Origin: Roseibium album
Lineage (GTDB): Bacteria > Pseudomonadota > Alphaproteobacteria > Rhizobiales > Stappiaceae
Length of the DNA: 64,000 bases
Assembly: GCA_001404055.1 (NCBI GenBank)
Contig: CXTY01000015.1
Span: forward strand, 248,001 to 312,000
Direction: 5' to 3'
Part shown: positions 56,310 through 64,000 of the stretch, piece after piece
Numbering within the stretch: position 1 is the first letter of the stretch
Layout: each line of letters begins with the position of its first letter
Notes under the pieces: model-generated
Database searches by the model: none
The model's input: only the letters and a program-made list of their open reading frames with translations
What the model was told of the DNA's origin: nothing
Program-made: the position numbers and the translations under genes

Positions 56310-57815
56310 TCAACTTGAGGTGCCGGTTGCACCAAGGACTGAAAGTGCAGGTCTTAAAATAGGTTTGAAGCGATTTGGCACATGTCTGTCGAATGTGTCC
56401 CTTACGATTTTCAGATCCGCCTCCGGGATAGATTTTGTAAGGCGCAGAAAAAACACGTAAACAACGCCGGCAACTGGTATAGCGATCGCCAAACCGGCAA
56501 GTCCGCCCTGTTGGAGCAGGATGGCATATGCGGTTGCTGCGCACGCCATGCCTGATATCAGAATGCGGACCTGGGCACTCAAGTCGATTGCCAATCCGAG
56601 ACGCCGGTAACAATAAACCGCGAGCCAGGCAAAAATCGCGACACCGATCACGCCTCTGATAACGGCAGCACCGATCCCACCGAACATTGGTGTGAAAATC
56701 AGGTTCAGGGTAATCAGTCCGCCAGCGGCGAAGCTGTTCATGAAAAGAAGGCGCCGGTCATTTTCAAACGCAAGCATGGCGGCTAGTGGCACGGAAAAAA
56801 GCGCTTGAGGCAGCGAAAAGAAAACAAGGATGACCGCGATGGGGACTGCAGGTAGGAAGTCGTAACCGAATGCAAACGGGATGAGTTCAGGCATGACAGC
56901 TGCTCCGCCCAGGCTCACTGGCAGAAGCAGCAGGCTCAACCACCTTAAGGACCGGTCATACGAAATCTTGAGTTGCTCGGTCGCATTATCATCGAACAAC
57001 TTGCCGAATCCAGGCGTCAGACCGGCCGCCATGTAAAACGATAGCTGCAGAATTAGGCTTGAAAAGGTCACAGCTGCAGCGAAATAACCGACATCGACGA
57101 CTGAAAAGAACAGTCCGATGAACACAAGTTCCACGCGGGTTTTGATCAGACTGTCCAAAATGATGGAAATCCAATTGCTATTGCCGTATCGAACCATCTG
57201 GTCGCTTATCTCAGCATCCTGCGTACGCACCGGGTTCCGGAACTGCTTCAGGCCAAACGCCTGCGGTAAATGCCTTGCCAGATAGCCCAGCATTGCTCCT
57301 GCAGGTCCGAATAGAAACGCACCGGTCAAGGTAATCGGAATTTGCAGTAAAGAGCCAAGCGCGGTTTTCTTAGCCGCCTTGGGAAATTGTCCGAGACCGT
57401 GTTCCGCAGCAATAACGAAATGCCCCTGAGCATACGCAATGCATGTCACGCCCGCGATAATCCAGACAAACGCAGAGTTGGGGTCATCCGTTGCATGGAC
57501 ATAGATGCCGTAAAGCAGAAACAATGAGCTGACGAGAAATACTGGCCACATGTATTTCAGGTAGTAAATCCTGACCAGACCGTTTCTGGCTTCAGCGGTG
57601 TCCTTTTGGCGGGAAATATACCGCAGGATAACTGCCGGAATTCCTCTTCCGGCAACGATTGCACCGGTGATCGCGACCCAGAGAGCCAATGCGGTCAAGC
57701 CTGTCCCTTCTGCACCAAGCATCCGAGCAACAACGACCGAACTCAAAAATCCTGCGATAAGGGAGAGAATTCCAGATGCTGAAACAAAGAGACTGGCGCT
57801 GATCAACGAGTGCAT
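56310..57815 (-). CDS. Wzx-like oligosaccharide flippase
   Basis: 501 residues with about 12-14 membrane helices, MATE/MVF-type polysaccharide transporter. N-terminal SASGILSLIAGFLSSVVVARMLGAEGTG (quoted in part) is typical of lipid-linked sugar flippases. Sits in the polysaccharide locus, 156 bases before the tandem hydrolase gene. Would flip undecaprenyl-linked repeat units for the Wzy-like protein at 62 kb. Confidence 0.85.
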   Translation of the reverse strand: MHSLISASLFVSASGILSLIAGFLSSVVVARMLGAEGTGLTALALWVAITGAIVAGRGIPAVILRYISRQKDTAEARNGLVRIYYLKYMWPVFLVSSLFLLYGIYVHATDDPNSAFVWIIAGVTCIAYAQGHFVIAAEHGLGQFPKAAKKTALGSLLQIPITLTGAFLFGPAGAMLGYLARHLPQAFGLKQFRNPVRTQDAEISDQMVRYGNSNWISIILDSLIKTRVELVFIGLFFSVVDVGYFAAAVTFSSLILQLSFYMAAGLTPGFGKLFDDNATEQLKISYDRSLRWLSLLLLPVSLGGAAVMPELIPFAFGYDFLPAVPIAVILVFFSLPQALFSVPLAAMLAFENDRRLLFMNSFAAGGLITLNLIFTPMFGGIGAAVIRGVIGVAIFAWLAVYCYRRLGLAIDLSAQVRILISGMACAATAYAILLQQGGLAGLAIAIPVAGVVYVFFLRLTKSIPEADLKIVRDTFDRHVPNRFKPILRPALSVLGATGTSS

Positions 57816-58132
57816 TTTTTACCTCGGGACACATTGTTGCGCCCATCGCGAATTCAATAAAGTCGTCAGGCTTTATAAGGCGCAATACCTTAAGAATTGA
57901 TGCCAGGAGTATCCTGCTGTGCAATTGATTTGGAATAGGAGGCCCCTGAGGAGATCATCCTGCGCGATTATCTGCTCCAACTGAGCTTAAAGGTACTCGC
58001 CAAGACACTGTCTATCGAGTTTTGACCAGATCAGCTCCCGGAAAGCCTGAATCTTGCTCAATCAGCCTCTGCCTGATGATTACTGGGCCATCATCTTACA
58101 TGGAAAACAAGCCAACCGAAGGGTTAGGGAAA
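57816..58132. other. intergenic region in the polysaccharide locus
   Basis: 317 bases between the flippase start and the end of the GT4 gene, both leftward. It should carry the flippase promoter; I see no gene or clear repeat. Confidence 0.4.
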
Positions 58133-59332
58133 TCAAGCGAAAGTGTTCGCTTTTTCAACCACTCGAGACAGCGCTTCAGTATAGGTCGATCCAATTTTCG
58201 ATGCCTCATAGTCAGCAGCAGATGTGAGTGCTCCGGCCGACAACATCTTATATAATGCGGGGTTGAGCGCAATCTGCTGCAAAGCATTGTACAAATTTTC
58301 AGGATTTCCCGGCGGAACCAGGAGGCCGTTTACGTCTGGAACGATTGTTTCTGAAATACCGCCCAGATCAGAACCGACAACTGGTACACCTTGCGAAAAC
58401 GCCTCGACGGCAACCCTGCCGAAAGCTTCCCGTCCAACTGTTGGAAAGGCCAGCAGGTCAACTTGTGGGAAAAATTCCTCCGGCGTGGTCCAGCCCAGAA
58501 ACTTCGTTTTCTCTTCCGGAAACAGTGAACGCGCCTGTTCGGCAAATTCATCGCGTCCGGTTCCCGCGATATAGAATTCAACCGGCGTGTTATCCGGAAA
58601 GAGACTGGCGGCTTTTCCAAGAACGTCTAAGCCCTTAAAGGCCGTGTGAACTCCGATGAAGCCGATGCGAAACGGACGGTTGTTAGGATAGACCCTTGCA
58701 TCGCCTAACATCCCATCAGGAATGGCTCCTGGAATGCGCGTCGGAACGGCATTTTGAAAATAGCCTTCGGTCAAGTGGCGTTGGATAATATCCTCAGACT
58801 CTCCGATCACAACATCCACGAACCGCGAAAACTGTCGTTTGCCGAATGCTGTTAGCCGGCAGGAACGACACTGTCGTTCGCACGGCTTTCCGGCTTTTTG
58901 CATCACGCCCTTCCAGCAAAGGAGAAATGCACTGCGGATGGTGTGAGCAACAGGAATGCCGAGAGACTTTGCAGCCGCCCATGTCGCGACATTTACGTTT
59001 TCGATGCTGTCTGTCAGCACAATATCCGGCTTGAACTCCCGCATTTCCTTTCGCATGGTTCGATAAGCGCGCGGATTGCCGTTTTCCAGAAGGTGCCAGG
59101 CAATTTTTTTCCATTTCGAACGGGGCAAATAGTAATTCCAATAGATATTCAAGCTCGGCACGCGCTGAACCGGTATGCCCTCATAAACTTCGTATTTTTC
59201 TTCGTCCGAAACATGAATGACACAAACTTCATGCCCTTCACTTTTCAAAAGGGTTGCCAGAAGAAGTGCTGAAATGGGCCCACCGCCATCTATGAATGGT
59301 GGGAATGCAGCACAGGGCATCAAAATACGCAT
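58133..59332 (-). CDS. GT4-family glycosyltransferase with Cys-rich insert
   Basis: 399 residues from Met 59332 (MRILMPCAAFPP); the longer frame to 59395 is less typical. GT-B fold: PFIDGGGPISALLLATLLKSEGH start (quoted in part), donor site GREAFGRVAVEAFSQGVPVVGSD (in part). Residues about 140-165 hold a Cys group (GKPCERQCRSC) seen in some exopolysaccharide GT4 enzymes and possibly a structural zinc site. Divergent from the deacetylase gene. Confidence 0.85.
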   Translation of the reverse strand: MRILMPCAAFPPFIDGGGPISALLLATLLKSEGHEVCVIHVSDEEKYEVYEGIPVQRVPSLNIYWNYYLPRSKWKKIAWHLLENGNPRAYRTMRKEMREFKPDIVLTDSIENVNVATWAAAKSLGIPVAHTIRSAFLLCWKGVMQKAGKPCERQCRSCRLTAFGKRQFSRFVDVVIGESEDIIQRHLTEGYFQNAVPTRIPGAIPDGMLGDARVYPNNRPFRIGFIGVHTAFKGLDVLGKAASLFPDNTPVEFYIAGTGRDEFAEQARSLFPEEKTKFLGWTTPEEFFPQVDLLAFPTVGREAFGRVAVEAFSQGVPVVGSDLGGISETIVPDVNGLLVPPGNPENLYNALQQIALNPALYKMLSAGALTSAADYEASKIGSTYTEALSRVVEKANTFA

Positions 59333-59639
59333 AGGCTTTGAAACCTTCCGGTTCACGTCGCTAAAAACAGAAAGCAGCGGGAGGATTGTCAGCAAAGTCT
59401 TTCATAAGTGTAAGCCTCTGGGGCCACAAATATTCGATCTTGTTGCCAGCTGGAACCGTATTAGGGAGGTAAACACTAATTTTGTAACTGATGGATGGGC
59501 AACTTACTGACGGGTTTTCACTTTTTTAACGGCGAAAATTGTAGAAAACACTGCTGGTCAGGGAAAGAAAATCTGGAAAGTCCTCCGACCGGAAAGAACA
59601 TGGTTGGCGGAACGTATTCCAGCGGGAACCGATAAACAG

Positions 59640-60746
59640 ATGCAAGAACAAAGTCATCCAGCCGGATCTGATTTGCCAATGACAGCGCTTCAGTTGTCTG
59701 CGAAGGACAAATTGCGCCGAAATATCAAGACACTTGGGCTGAGATTTCTGTCCGGGAGCGGTCTCGCCGGGCTTGTTGGCCGTGTCTACGGCGGCAAGGG
59801 TGTTATTTTGATGTTTCACGAGTTCACCCGGGCGCCGGAAGAAAAACTCGGCCAGGGGACGCGAATTGAGGATTTTGAAGCTGTTCTGCGCAGGCTGAAA
59901 CGCGCCGGTCGTGACATAGTAGACCTGTCAGAGGCCGTTCGCCGGCTTGCCGACCCCGAAAGCAAGCCTTTCGCCGTGCTGACCTTCGACGATGGCTATC
60001 GATCCAATATCGAGCTGGCGTTGCCGGTGATGGAAAAACATCAGGCCCCGGCAACCATCTATGTACCGACAGATGTGATTACGCGATCGCTCAACGCCTG
60101 GTGGCTCGGATTGCGTGAAATAGTCCTGACGAAGGACAGTTTTGACTTTGAGCCGGCAAATGCGCGGTTCGAATGCTCAGATCACGCTGGCAAAGTTGCG
60201 ACTTTTAGTCATCTTCTTGCCTGGGTGTGGCAGGATTTCAGCCGTGCTGAGGCGCTGGAACAGGTATTCACGGACAACGGGATTTCTCTTCCAGTTCTCG
60301 TCGAACGTTACTTCTTCAATGAAAGCCAGATGATTGAAGCCGACAAACATCCATTGATTGAAATCGGTGCGCACACCTCGACGCACAGGGCACTTCGACT
60401 CTTGTCAGATAATGATGTGAAGCAGGACATCGGCGACAACAAGAAATTTCTGGAAGATAGGCTGACGAGGGAAGTGCCACATTTTGCCTTTCCTTATGGT
60501 CGCCCCTCCCTGACCGGGCGTCGTGAAGCGGATATCGTCAAGTCGTTGGGCTTCAAGACGGCGGTTACAACTGATCCCGGTTGCCTGTTTTCACAGCATG
60601 CAGACGATCTATTTCTGCTTCCAAGGCAAGACGCAGAATATCCCGACGACGGGCTTTCTCATGCTGTGTGTGGCATGAATGGTTTCTACAGAGCATTGGC
60701 TACGCGTTGTGGCGCCCCGGTCGCAAATGTTGCATTAGAACTGTGA
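59640..60746 (+). CDS. NodB-type polysaccharide deacetylase
   Basis: 368 residues from ATG 59640; starts at 59604 (TTG) and 59679 are possible. NodB homology domain (about 75-330): VLTFDDGYRSN gives the Asp pair, GAHTSTHRAL the zinc His pair, and HFAFPYGRPS the groove motif. All catalytic positions look intact. No clear signal peptide, so it may deacetylate a lipid-linked or nascent sugar inside the cell. Coupled to the next GT gene (stop within GTGA). Confidence 0.87.
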   Translation: MQEQSHPAGSDLPMTALQLSAKDKLRRNIKTLGLRFLSGSGLAGLVGRVYGGKGVILMFHEFTRAPEEKLGQGTRIEDFEAVLRRLKRAGRDIVDLSEAVRRLADPESKPFAVLTFDDGYRSNIELALPVMEKHQAPATIYVPTDVITRSLNAWWLGLREIVLTKDSFDFEPANARFECSDHAGKVATFSHLLAWVWQDFSRAEALEQVFTDNGISLPVLVERYFFNESQMIEADKHPLIEIGAHTSTHRALRLLSDNDVKQDIGDNKKFLEDRLTREVPHFAFPYGRPSLTGRREADIVKSLGFKTAVTTDPGCLFSQHADDLFLLPRQDAEYPDDGLSHAVCGMNGFYRALATRCGAPVANVALEL

Positions 60747-60769
60747 ATGTTCGGGTAGAGAGGCCACAA

Positions 60770-61906
60770 GTGGCAAAACACTTCGAAGACGTCTCCCTGG
60801 TGCATGTCGTGCGGCAGTACACGCCGATGATAGGCGGACTGGAAGATTTCGTGCGTCAACTGGTAGCGCACCAGAAAGGCCGTTTTGCATCCCTGAAGGT
60901 GGTCACCCTGGACCGGCTGTTCATTCAACCCGACAAGAAGTTGCCGGCAAAGGAGGCCATCGACGGGGTCGAGGTTCACCGAATTCCCTTTCGTGGCAGC
61001 TCTCGTTACCCGCTCGCGCCAGCGGTATTTTCACATGTGAAAGGTGCCGATCTGGTGCATGTCCATGCGGTTGATTTTTTCTTTGACGCTTTGGCACTGT
61101 CCAAACCGTTTCACCGCAGAAACCTTGTTGCGACCACACACGGTGGTTTTTTTCATACCGAGACTTTTCAGGGGTTGAAAAAATTGTGGTTGAACGGGGT
61201 TACCCGGCTGTCAGCTACTCAGTACAGCGGCATTGCCTGTTGTTCAGACAATGACCTCTCCCTGTTTCGGTCAATAGCAAAATCCAATGTGCGTCTGATT
61301 GAAAATGGCGTCAATCTCAGCAAGTTTCAGGGTGCTTCGTCCGTCGCTCCACGAAAACGACTTGTTACAGTCGGTCGGTTTTCGGCAAACAAGCGACTGG
61401 AAAGATTGCTTGATACGATGCTGTGCTTGTGTCGGCATGACAAAGACTGGCAACTAGAAGTGATTGGCGGACCTTCAGACCTAAGCGTCCAGGACATTGA
61501 AGACCTGATTGCAGAACGTGGACTGCAGGAGCAGGTTTCGCTTCACATCAAAGTTCCAGACCAAGCTGTCCGCGATGTGATGTCGAGATGTTCTCTGTTT
61601 GTAAGCGCCTCAGAATATGAGGGCTTCGGCATCGCGATGATTGAAGGGTTGAGCGCAGGTCTGTTACCGGTCGCAGAGCCGAACCAGGCATTCCAGGGTT
61701 TAGCGAAAAAACATCCAATGGTCAGGCTGGCGAGTTTCGCAGAACCGGTAAATGCAGCGCAAAACATCATGCAAGCCTTGAGCGAACTTGAAAAAAAACC
61801 GGATCTTCGTAACAAGGCTATCACATCTGCTGCTCAACACAGTTGGGAAACCACGATCAGGCAATATGATACTCTTTATGAAGACGCTTTGCGACGCAAA
61901 GCCTGA
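60770..61906 (+). CDS. GT4-family glycosyltransferase
   Basis: 378 residues from GTG 60770, which has an agagagg site; GTG 60743, overlapping the deacetylase stop as GTGA, is an alternative. The open frame back to 60581 is inside the previous gene. GT-B motifs: HVVRQYTPMIGGLEDFVRQL, VTVGRFSANKRLERLLD, SEYEGFGIAMIEGLSAGLLPV (in part). Probably adds a sugar to the repeat unit exported by the flippase. Confidence 0.88.
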   Translation: MAKHFEDVSLVHVVRQYTPMIGGLEDFVRQLVAHQKGRFASLKVVTLDRLFIQPDKKLPAKEAIDGVEVHRIPFRGSSRYPLAPAVFSHVKGADLVHVHAVDFFFDALALSKPFHRRNLVATTHGGFFHTETFQGLKKLWLNGVTRLSATQYSGIACCSDNDLSLFRSIAKSNVRLIENGVNLSKFQGASSVAPRKRLVTVGRFSANKRLERLLDTMLCLCRHDKDWQLEVIGGPSDLSVQDIEDLIAERGLQEQVSLHIKVPDQAVRDVMSRCSLFVSASEYEGFGIAMIEGLSAGLLPVAEPNQAFQGLAKKHPMVRLASFAEPVNAAQNIMQALSELEKKPDLRNKAITSAAQHSWETTIRQYDTLYEDALRRKA

Positions 61907-62025
61907 AGGTTGTCCAAAAGCACAGTCTGACTGAGTTATTCCTTGTGAATGTCACCGAAAGCTTCTGCTAACCAGCATAAACTACAATCACCGACATTGA
62001 GTTTGCAGCGTGACATCGTCCCGAT

Positions 62026-63336
62026 ATGAGTAATGACCATTCGGGAGTACCGCCTGCTCGTCAGATGCACCCGGCTTCGTCGAGGAGACATGTGTTAGAA
62101 AGTTTTGAAAAAAGAAGCATGTCCATTGTCTTCGTCGCGCTCGCGGCGACGTTCTACAATGCTGTGCTGGCGGTCATAAACGCTCACGTAGTTGATTTGG
62201 GCTTCAGCGCTGTTGCGGCTTCAGAGATGGCTGTGCTTGCCTTTGCCTTGATGCTCATTCTCGGAAAAGGACTTTACGAACAGGACCTTGTCCCTTTCGG
62301 ATACCTGGTCGCAACATTAATTCTTGCGATTTACGTTTCAGCGATCAACGGTCACGTGGTTCTGGACTATTTCAGAAATATTCTTATCATTTTTTGCTTT
62401 GTGACGCTTGGAACTTGGACAAATCATAAAACAATCAAATACATATTTCTCCTGGCGAGTGGTCTGGTATTTGGTGTTTTATGCGTGGAGATATTTTTTA
62501 CCGACTTTTACGCCGACTTCTTCTATCCCGCGATGTACTTTTTCAACACCCGTGGAGTGGAGTTGTTCGAAGTCGTTGATTCAAAACTGTTTCGAAATGC
62601 GCTTGGTTTTGAAGGGCGCTTCAGTTTTGGACTAATCAATCACAGGTCCTCGTCTCTGTTTTTGGAGCAGGTTTCGCTTGCGAATTTTTGCGGCGTCATG
62701 ATGGTCTATTTGGTGACACTATGGGGTCGCTTTAGTGCGTTTCAAAAGTGGTTCTGCCTGTTCACAATAATCCTGATCCTCGTGACAAACGATACCCGCA
62801 CGATGCTGTTGTTTGGCATGGTCAGCATTGTCGGGTATTTCGTATTCCCGTATCTGCCGCGTGTTTTTTGCCTCCTATATCTGCCGATATTTTTGTTTCT
62901 GGGTTTTTTGATCTACCTCATCAAGCCAAATGCTGTGGGCGACAATATTCCCGGGCGCGTTGTTCTGACGATGGAAATGTTCACCGAAATGGACTTGCTG
63001 GCTCAGCTTGGGTTTGCCGCGGATCTGGCCGCGGATCTCGGTGACAGTGGATATATCTATGTGATCGTCATCGGGACGGTTTTCAGTTTTCTTCTGATTT
63101 GGCTGTTTGTGTCATGTTATCCGGCCTATGAAACTGCAGAGCAGCGTCGTTTTGCTCATGCTCTTTGCATCTTCATTTTCATGAACATGATGATCGGTGG
63201 TACGGCAATTTTCTCGATAAAGATTGCCAGCCTGCTTTGGCTGCTGGCTGGACACATGAAATTTGCGGAGCGAGATCGCGCTTCGTTGGGCAAAAGGCCA
63301 TACCCGTTTCCTGAATTTCGCAAGGTCGAAAGATAA
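62026..63336 (+). CDS. Wzy-like polysaccharide polymerase / O-antigen ligase-type protein
   Basis: 436 residues with about 10 membrane helices and one larger periplasmic loop (about 145-215), the usual look of Wzy/WaaL-family proteins, which share little sequence. RFSFGLINHRSSSLF and NDTRTMLLFG provide the Arg-rich loop features. Its stop overlaps the acyltransferase start (TAATG). Assignment rests on topology and neighbours. Confidence 0.7.
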   Translation: MSNDHSGVPPARQMHPASSRRHVLESFEKRSMSIVFVALAATFYNAVLAVINAHVVDLGFSAVAASEMAVLAFALMLILGKGLYEQDLVPFGYLVATLILAIYVSAINGHVVLDYFRNILIIFCFVTLGTWTNHKTIKYIFLLASGLVFGVLCVEIFFTDFYADFFYPAMYFFNTRGVELFEVVDSKLFRNALGFEGRFSFGLINHRSSSLFLEQVSLANFCGVMMVYLVTLWGRFSAFQKWFCLFTIILILVTNDTRTMLLFGMVSIVGYFVFPYLPRVFCLLYLPIFLFLGFLIYLIKPNAVGDNIPGRVVLTMEMFTEMDLLAQLGFAADLAADLGDSGYIYVIVIGTVFSFLLIWLFVSCYPAYETAEQRRFAHALCIFIFMNMMIGGTAIFSIKIASLLWLLAGHMKFAERDRASLGKRPYPFPEFRKVER

Positions 63337-64000
63337 TGTTGGTCCAGCTTCAGTATGCCCGGGCAATTGCCGCTCTTTTGGTTGTCTATTTTCATAGCGT
63401 ATTGCAGCTGGAACGAATGGATCCGGATACGGTTTTCGCAAGCTTTCGCTTTGGGGAAACCGGTGTGGATCTCTTCTTCGTGCTCAGCGGATTTGTAATG
63501 TGGCTGACGACAGCGGATCGAAATATGAGCCCTGTTGGATTTTATCGCAGGCGGATCGAGAGAATAGTCCCGCTCTACTGGTCTTTGACGCTGCTGGCAT
63601 CAGCAATTGCACTCACATTTCCAAGCTACCTGAACTCAACAAAATTCGACCTCCAACATCTATTGGCTTCCCTGTTTTTTGTTCCATGGATCAATCCCGC
63701 CAGTGGCGCAGAAGAGCTGATAACTCCGGTCGTCATTCCCGGTTGGACGTTGAATTTCGAAATGTATTTCTACTTGATTTTCGGGAGCCTGTTACTTCTG
63801 CCGAAAATCACGCGGATCCCGGCACTTTTTGTAGTGTTTGTGGCGATATTCCTGCTCAGCAACTGGGGGTCGGCAAAAGGCGTGATGGCGTCTTTTTACG
63901 GCAATGCAATTGTGTTCGAGTTTCTCGCAGGCGTTCTGATTGCGAAACTGTATCTTGACAAGCGCCTCCTCCAATCTGGCCTGGCCCTGGTTCTGGTGCT
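63336..64000 (+). CDS. acyltransferase 3 (ExoZ/OafA-like), 3'-partial
   Basis: Starts at ATG 63336, sharing one base with the previous stop, and stays open to the window edge, giving 221 residues. Multi-helix acyltransferase_3: LQYARAIAALLVVYFHSVL with the conserved His near 20, GVDLFFVLSGFVMW, and YRRRIERIVPLYW, the usual ExoZ-type signature. Would O-acetylate or succinylate the polysaccharide from the periplasmic or cytosolic side. The C-terminus lies beyond the window. Confidence 0.88.
   Translation, partial: MLVQLQYARAIAALLVVYFHSVLQLERMDPDTVFASFRFGETGVDLFFVLSGFVMWLTTADRNMSPVGFYRRRIERIVPLYWSLTLLASAIALTFPSYLNSTKFDLQHLLASLFFVPWINPASGAEELITPVVIPGWTLNFEMYFYLIFGSLLLLPKITRIPALFVVFVAIFLLSNWGSAKGVMASFYGNAIVFEFLAGVLIAKLYLDKRLLQSGLALVLV

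Overview
The window looks like a chromosomal segment of an alphaproteobacterium, most likely Hyphomicrobiales and possibly a marine Stappiaceae-type organism (inference only). Three things support this: the dnaN-recF-gyrB order at the left edge, the lptC-lptA-lptB-rpoN-hpf-ptsN block typical of Rhizobiales relatives, and protein sequences of alphaproteobacterial character. Nearly every long stretch is coding. Both edges cut genes: dnaN on the left and an acyltransferase on the right.

Layout. 1-4.8 kb: replication genes dnaN (partial), recF, gyrB. 4.8-7.6 kb: a GGDEF protein with a degenerate EAL domain, then a small RlpA-like protein. 7.6-14.7 kb: a strong terminator (possibly of a small RNA), tRNA-Arg(CCG), then an accessory island. 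The island holds a tyrosine integrase, a complete IS3-family element without a target duplication, a MmeI-like restriction-modification gene whose 5' end is cut off at the IS, and an Mrr-like nuclease. 14.7-16.6 kb: sparse DNA with two small genes. 16.6-23.4 kb: a leftward group of HupE/UreJ-like protein, unknown 629-aa membrane protein, exported MBL hydrolase and a U32 protein. 23.5-28.4 kb: a TRAP transporter, a FCD-type GntR regulator and KduI, probably for uptake and use of unsaturated uronates. 28.6-32.2 kb: a CBS protein and two lactate dehydrogenases. 32.5-36.4 kb: a copper-responsive operon (copA-cueR-cytochrome c) with a recognisable CueR-type promoter, then cytochrome c'. 36.5-42.4 kb: RNase D, lipopolysaccharide export, sigma-54, ribosome hibernation and PtsN. 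42.4-44.3 kb: periplasmic glucan synthase OpgH.

Two clusters stand out. At 44.4-47.7 kb a BchC-like dehydrogenase, a 6-pyruvoyl-tetrahydropterin-synthase-fold protein lacking the known catalytic triad, a GT4 glycosyltransferase and a methyltransferase appear to form one operon. This suggests an uncharacterised modified-pterin or other small-molecule pathway. At 48.5-54.4 kb an acyl carrier protein, an acyl-CoA dehydrogenase, an amino acid:[carrier protein] ligase (a tRNA-synthetase homologue with its zinc ligands conserved), a DUF1839 protein and a GH2 beta-mannosidase-like enzyme are packed tightly. They lie beside a polysaccharide locus (tandem alpha/beta hydrolase, flippase, two glycosyltransferases, deacetylase, polymerase-like protein, acyltransferase). 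The reading I favour is activation of an amino acid on a carrier protein, possible oxidation there, and use in modifying a secreted glycan or a small product. Only the ligase-carrier link rests on known biochemistry; the rest is inference.

All domain assignments were made by reading sequence, without database searches.
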